DNA of 64,000 bases, taken from CAZBSE01 sp964610385. GTDB lineage: Bacteria; Actinomycetota; Humimicrobiia; Humimicrobiales; Humimicrobiaceae. The DNA lies in NCBI GenBank assembly GCA_964610385.1, contig CAZSXW010000001.1, positions 248,001 through 312,000 on the forward strand. The letters are read 5' to 3'. A model generated the notes under the pieces. It did no database searches, had not been told where the DNA came from, and saw only the letters and a list, made by a program, of their open reading frames with translations. Positions 61,636 through 64,000 of the stretch are shown here, one piece after another (the first letter of the stretch is position 1; each line of letters begins with the position of its first letter). The translations under genes were made by a program, and so were the position numbers.

Positions 61636-61685
61636 TTACACATTTTATTATAAATATACTCTATCACATTTGGTCATATGTGTAA
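61636..61685 (-). promoter_or_regulatory. Inverted repeat in flp upstream region
   Basis: TTACACAT (61636-61643) and ATGTGTAA (61678-61685) are perfect inverted arms 34 bases apart. A second dyad, CACAT (61665-61669) and ATGTG (61678-61682), shares the right arm. This is the likely control region of the Tad genes; the rest of the sequence up to 61887 is AT-rich without recognised features. Confidence 0.35.
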
Positions 61686-61887
61686 ATACTTAATTAGATT
61701 TAAAATACTTTTTTATTCGGGATGGATTAATAATAGAATGTTAATAATAATATAAAATATTGTACTAATACTATAATTAACTAAATAATTTATAAATAAA
61801 TCTTGACATTGATAATAAAAAGTATTAATATTACTTTAAAATAATTAATTAAAGTTTTATTGAAAATTTAGTTTAGCTTTTGTAATA

Positions 61888-62010
61888 GAGGCGATGACTT
61901 ACATTCTATCATTTGGGCACTTACGAATGTAAAGAGCCAGTAGTGCAACCGGCTATTGCTTTTTTATTTAAAAAATCAAGCCATCTGGTCTCTATGTCAG
62001 ATGGCTTTTT
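61888..62010 (+). promoter_or_regulatory. Candidate structured leader with terminator (riboswitch-like) for CAP gene
   Basis: Hairpin 1 is TTACATTC (61899-61906) with GAATGTAA (61925-61932). It is followed by AGCC (61935-61938) and GGCT (61951-61954) around a GTAGTGCAAC-type loop. A terminator hairpin, AGCCATCTG (61979-61987) with CAGATGGCT (61998-62006) and trailing T residues, follows and ends 15 bases before ATG 62022. The arrangement looks like an aptamer with expression platform. It does not fit the c-di-GMP-I, c-di-AMP, TPP, FMN, SAM or fluoride consensus by eye. Confidence 0.45.
61979..62010 (+). terminator. Intrinsic terminator within CAP gene leader
   Basis: AGCCATCTG and CAGATGGCT form a perfect 9-base stem (10 with the flanking A-T pair) and a 10-base loop, followed by a run of T. 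It is placed so that it would stop transcription just before the CAP-domain gene. Confidence 0.75.
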
Positions 62011-62021
62011 AATTAAAAAGA

Positions 62022-62762
62022 ATGAAAATAAAATTAAAAATAATAATAACGACAACACTGGTTATAGCGCTTGCAGTTGCTCTTTCCATAACCAGTGGTT
62101 TCAGCTATGAAGCAGCCAAAATTGATAGTAGCTTTACTGAAAGCAGCAATTTTAGAACAGAAAGTATAGAGAAAGCAGCATTTATACAGAAAGATGTGTC
62201 AGTAAAAGACCAAAATATCAATGCAGCAATAATACTATCAAAGATATCCGACAATATAACTCAGGAAACTAACAGCATAAATAAAGAATATAAGGCAGAA
62301 GTTCTGGGAAACACCAAAACCGATGAAGCTACTATAACTGCTGCCGCTCCTGCAGAATCTACTGTTAATCTTAGCGAACTGGAAGAGACTGTACTTTATC
62401 TTATTAACACTATAAGAGTATCGAACGGGCTGGGAGCCCTCCAGGCAAATCAGGTGCTGACCAATATTGCAAGATTAAGATGCAATGATATGATAGCCAA
62501 TTCATATTTTTCTCATTACACTCCCAACGGCCAAAACATTTTTAATATACTGCATAAAAATGATGTGGCTTATATAAATGCCGGCGAAAATCTCGGCAAT
62601 TCCTCGCCACCTTCTCATGGAACTCCCGAAGCATTTGCTAATGCCTGGATGGCAAGCCCATCCCATAAAGCGAACATACTCAGGTCCGTATATACAAAGA
62701 TCGGAATTGGAGTAGTCGATGGAGGAAGCAGAAGAGTAGTAACCACAGTCTTTACTAATTAA
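62022..62762 (+). CDS. Secreted CAP-domain (YkwD/SCP-like) protein
   Basis: A 246-residue protein with an N-terminal signal peptide (KIIITTTLVIALAVALSITSG) and a Ser/Thr/Ala-rich linker. The CAP domain occupies the last 125 residues: LYLINTIRVSNGLGALQANQVL, RCNDMIANSYFSHYTPNGQ, YINAGENLGN and AWMASPSHKANILRSVYTKIGIGVV (quoted by parts). The conserved His and Glu of the CAP cavity are present. Such proteins act at the cell wall in spores or biofilm, but the function is unresolved. No clear Shine-Dalgarno is visible. It lies opposite to, and between, the Tad genes. Confidence 0.88.
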   Translation: MKIKLKIIITTTLVIALAVALSITSGFSYEAAKIDSSFTESSNFRTESIEKAAFIQKDVSVKDQNINAAIILSKISDNITQETNSINKEYKAEVLGNTKTDEATITAAAPAESTVNLSELEETVLYLINTIRVSNGLGALQANQVLTNIARLRCNDMIANSYFSHYTPNGQNIFNILHKNDVAYINAGENLGNSSPPSHGTPEAFANAWMASPSHKANILRSVYTKIGIGVVDGGSRRVVTTVFTN

Positions 62763-62798
62763 TCGATTGAATTTACATAGTTTTACGGACGCCTAGAC

Positions 62799-62829
62799 AA
62801 ACACCCCGGACACAACATCCGGGGTGTTT
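62799..62829. terminator. Bidirectional intrinsic terminator
   Basis: A perfect 12-base stem (62799-62810 with 62818-62829, core ACACCCCGGA) with a 7-base loop separates the convergent CAP gene and tadC. Confidence 0.85.
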
Positions 62830-62849
62830 AAATTTGGGTTAAAATCATT

Positions 62850-63734
62850 TCAGCCGAAAAAATTTCCACTTATTGAAAATATAAGAGGCCCGCCCACAAG
62901 TATTATAAAAGAGGGCAGTATTAGAAAGACCAGAGGGAATAAAATCATTACGGTTACCCTCCTTACTTTTCTTTCCAGATTTTGATAAGTCTCAAACTTT
63001 ATGTGCCGTGATTTTTGACCAAGAATATCTTTGATTGAAGAGCCATACTTTTCCGCCTGGACCAGAAGAAAAATAAAATTTCTAAAATCTTCCGAATCAG
63101 CTCTTTCCATTAAATTTCTGTAAGCCTGCGGTTTTCCTATACCAATATCTATATCCTTTATTAAATTTGAAAGCTCCCTGCAGATATATCCCCTATATTT
63201 TTCAACCACAATTTTAATAGCATTATATATATTCTGTCCCGACAGCGTGGCAATAGACAAAAGATCAATAACATACGGTAAATCTCTTTCTATCTCCTTT
63301 TGCCTTATATACTTAAGCCTTTGAATGAGTATATTTGGTACAAAATAACCTGCTGCCCCTCCAATGACACCAAGGATAATAGAATTTATTATATTATTAC
63401 CGATAAAAACTGCTGCAGTCATACATAATATAGACAGGATTATCTTATACCCTATAAAAGAATCCCGGGTTAAAAATACTTTATCTTCTGATACCAACAA
63501 CTTGAAAAGTTCTATATTTTCTTTCCTGTTTCCAACCCATCTCTTGTTACTGAAAAATCTTCCGATCCTGTCTGCTAAAAAATTAATTTTGGTCACAAAT
63601 ATACCTAAATTATTTTTTACTCGAAAGCTCTTTCTGATTTTCGAACAACTATAATGACCTCTTATTCTGATAAAATAAAATACACCCGCGCACAGGAATA
63701 AATAATAAGAAAATATTATTATATAAACAAGCAT
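62850..63734 (-). CDS. tadC: TadC, type II/IV secretion F-domain pilus assembly protein
   Basis: A 294-residue polytopic membrane protein with the T2SSF domain. Hydrophobic spans flank a cytoplasmic helical core: DLPYVIDLLSIATLSGQNIYNAI, RELSNLIKDIDIGIGKPQAYRNL and FIFLLVQAEKYGSSIKDIL (quoted in parts). TadC pairs with TadB to form the inner-membrane platform of the Tad pilus. It ends in a hydrophobic span, IILVGGPLIFSISG. Its start is 10 bases after the tadB stop. Confidence 0.88.
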   Translation of the reverse strand: MLVYIIIFSYYLFLCAGVFYFIRIRGHYSCSKIRKSFRVKNNLGIFVTKINFLADRIGRFFSNKRWVGNRKENIELFKLLVSEDKVFLTRDSFIGYKIILSILCMTAAVFIGNNIINSIILGVIGGAAGYFVPNILIQRLKYIRQKEIERDLPYVIDLLSIATLSGQNIYNAIKIVVEKYRGYICRELSNLIKDIDIGIGKPQAYRNLMERADSEDFRNFIFLLVQAEKYGSSIKDILGQKSRHIKFETYQNLERKVRRVTVMILFPLVFLILPSFIILVGGPLIFSISGNFFG

Positions 63735-63744
63735 GCTTTGAATC

Positions 63745-64000
63745 CTATTGTTCTCCAGAGCTGATTATTTTTTTTATTACTATTATTCCGGTTATCTCCA
63801 GAATGCCGCCTATAATAAGTAAAATTTTACCAGTAATTGTAGAAAAAAACTCCATTAGAGTCCTATCCATAAAAATGCATATCACAATCAATACAACAAC
63901 AGGAAATAATGAAATAATATTACCTGAATACCTGCTCTGGAGGATCATGGTCTTTGCCTGAGATTTTACCCTTAAATTATGACGTATACTTTCGGAAATA
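63745..64000 (-). CDS. tadB: TadB, 3' part only (truncated by window end)
   Basis: The frame is open to base 64000, so the N-terminal part lies beyond the window. The visible 85 codons encode ISESIRHNLRVKSQAK, then QSRYSGNIISLFPVVVLI and a second span, STITGKILLIIGGILEITGI, with a VIKKIISSGEQ tail. This is the characteristic TadB C-terminus (a polar helix, GR-like turn, two spans, I-x-K-I ending). A shorter apparent start (63948) is internal. It precedes tadC in the same operon. Confidence 0.8.
   Translation of the reverse strand, partial: ISESIRHNLRVKSQAKTMILQSRYSGNIISLFPVVVLIVICIFMDRTLMEFFSTITGKILLIIGGILEITGIIVIKKIISSGEQ

Noticed and set aside
61888..61960. Assignment of the CAP leader to the c-di-GMP-I riboswitch
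   Set aside because: The conserved GCAAA and GACGCAAAGCC segments are absent; only a general hairpin-terminator layout is seen.

Overview
The window is AT-rich bacterial chromosome with about 65 genes and one tRNA. It has no insertion sequence, phage gene or CRISPR array. The gene content suggests an uncultured anaerobe with a Gram-positive type envelope. Evidence for this is a rubredoxin, the NADH sensor Rex, a MetF/MetV-type methylenetetrahydrofolate reductase with iron-sulfur partners, an LCP-family wall enzyme, a bactofilin, a Tad/Flp pilus locus and no lipopolysaccharide genes. A GAF-ANTAR protein and apparently leaderless promoters would fit a deep low-GC actinobacterial relative, but other candidate phyla are possible, so this placement is inference.

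Layout. 1-5.4 kb: two tandem ABC-2 permeases, an MFS transporter, GlnRS, an SRPBCC protein and a bactofilin. 5.4-13 kb: two lipoproteins, rubredoxin, a PrsW/YhfC-like membrane protein, a PLDc_N small protein with an ABC exporter, an ICMT-like methyltransferase and PlsY. 13-18.2 kb: a CrtQ-like glycosyltransferase, class II aldolase, GAF-ANTAR protein, tRNA-Glu(CUC), and a metal or arsenic module (thioredoxin-like, ArsP permease, ArsR). 18.3-28.3 kb: a surface beta-propeller protein, then a minus-strand redox operon. In transcription order the operon is MvhD-like, MetV, MetF, a degenerate FMN/ferredoxin protein, a canonical glutamate-synthase FMN subunit, and a fused glutaminase/GXGXG subunit. 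28.5-43.1 kb: small accessory genes, PadR and XRE regulatory modules with clear operators, a GGDEF/HD-GYP protein, LeuB-like dehydrogenase, B12/radical SAM protein, CrtO-like acyltransferase, GalT, a zincin and a DUF89 phosphatase. 43.2-46 kb: Lon behind two palindrome-marked promoters. 46-58.2 kb: rex, LCP, a small unknown gene, purB, purL, purF, purM, purN and purH, all on the minus strand. 58.3-64 kb: a methyltransferase with a zinc ribbon, ssb, and Tad/Flp genes interrupted by an oppositely oriented CAP-domain gene whose leader looks like a terminator-controlled structured RNA.

The main points for a second look are these. (1) Three genes (positions 9207, 40266 and 61565) appear to start at ATT, ATC and ATA behind good Shine-Dalgarno sequences, with no usable ATG, GTG or TTG upstream of conserved residues. 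(2) The redox operon pairs methylenetetrahydrofolate reductase with glutamate-synthase modules and includes an FMN-domain paralogue that has lost the glutamate-synthase active-site motifs. (3) The CAP gene has a leader ending in an intrinsic terminator 15 bases before its start codon. (4) Several promoters carry long perfect palindromes. All function calls come from reading motifs by eye; no database search was run.
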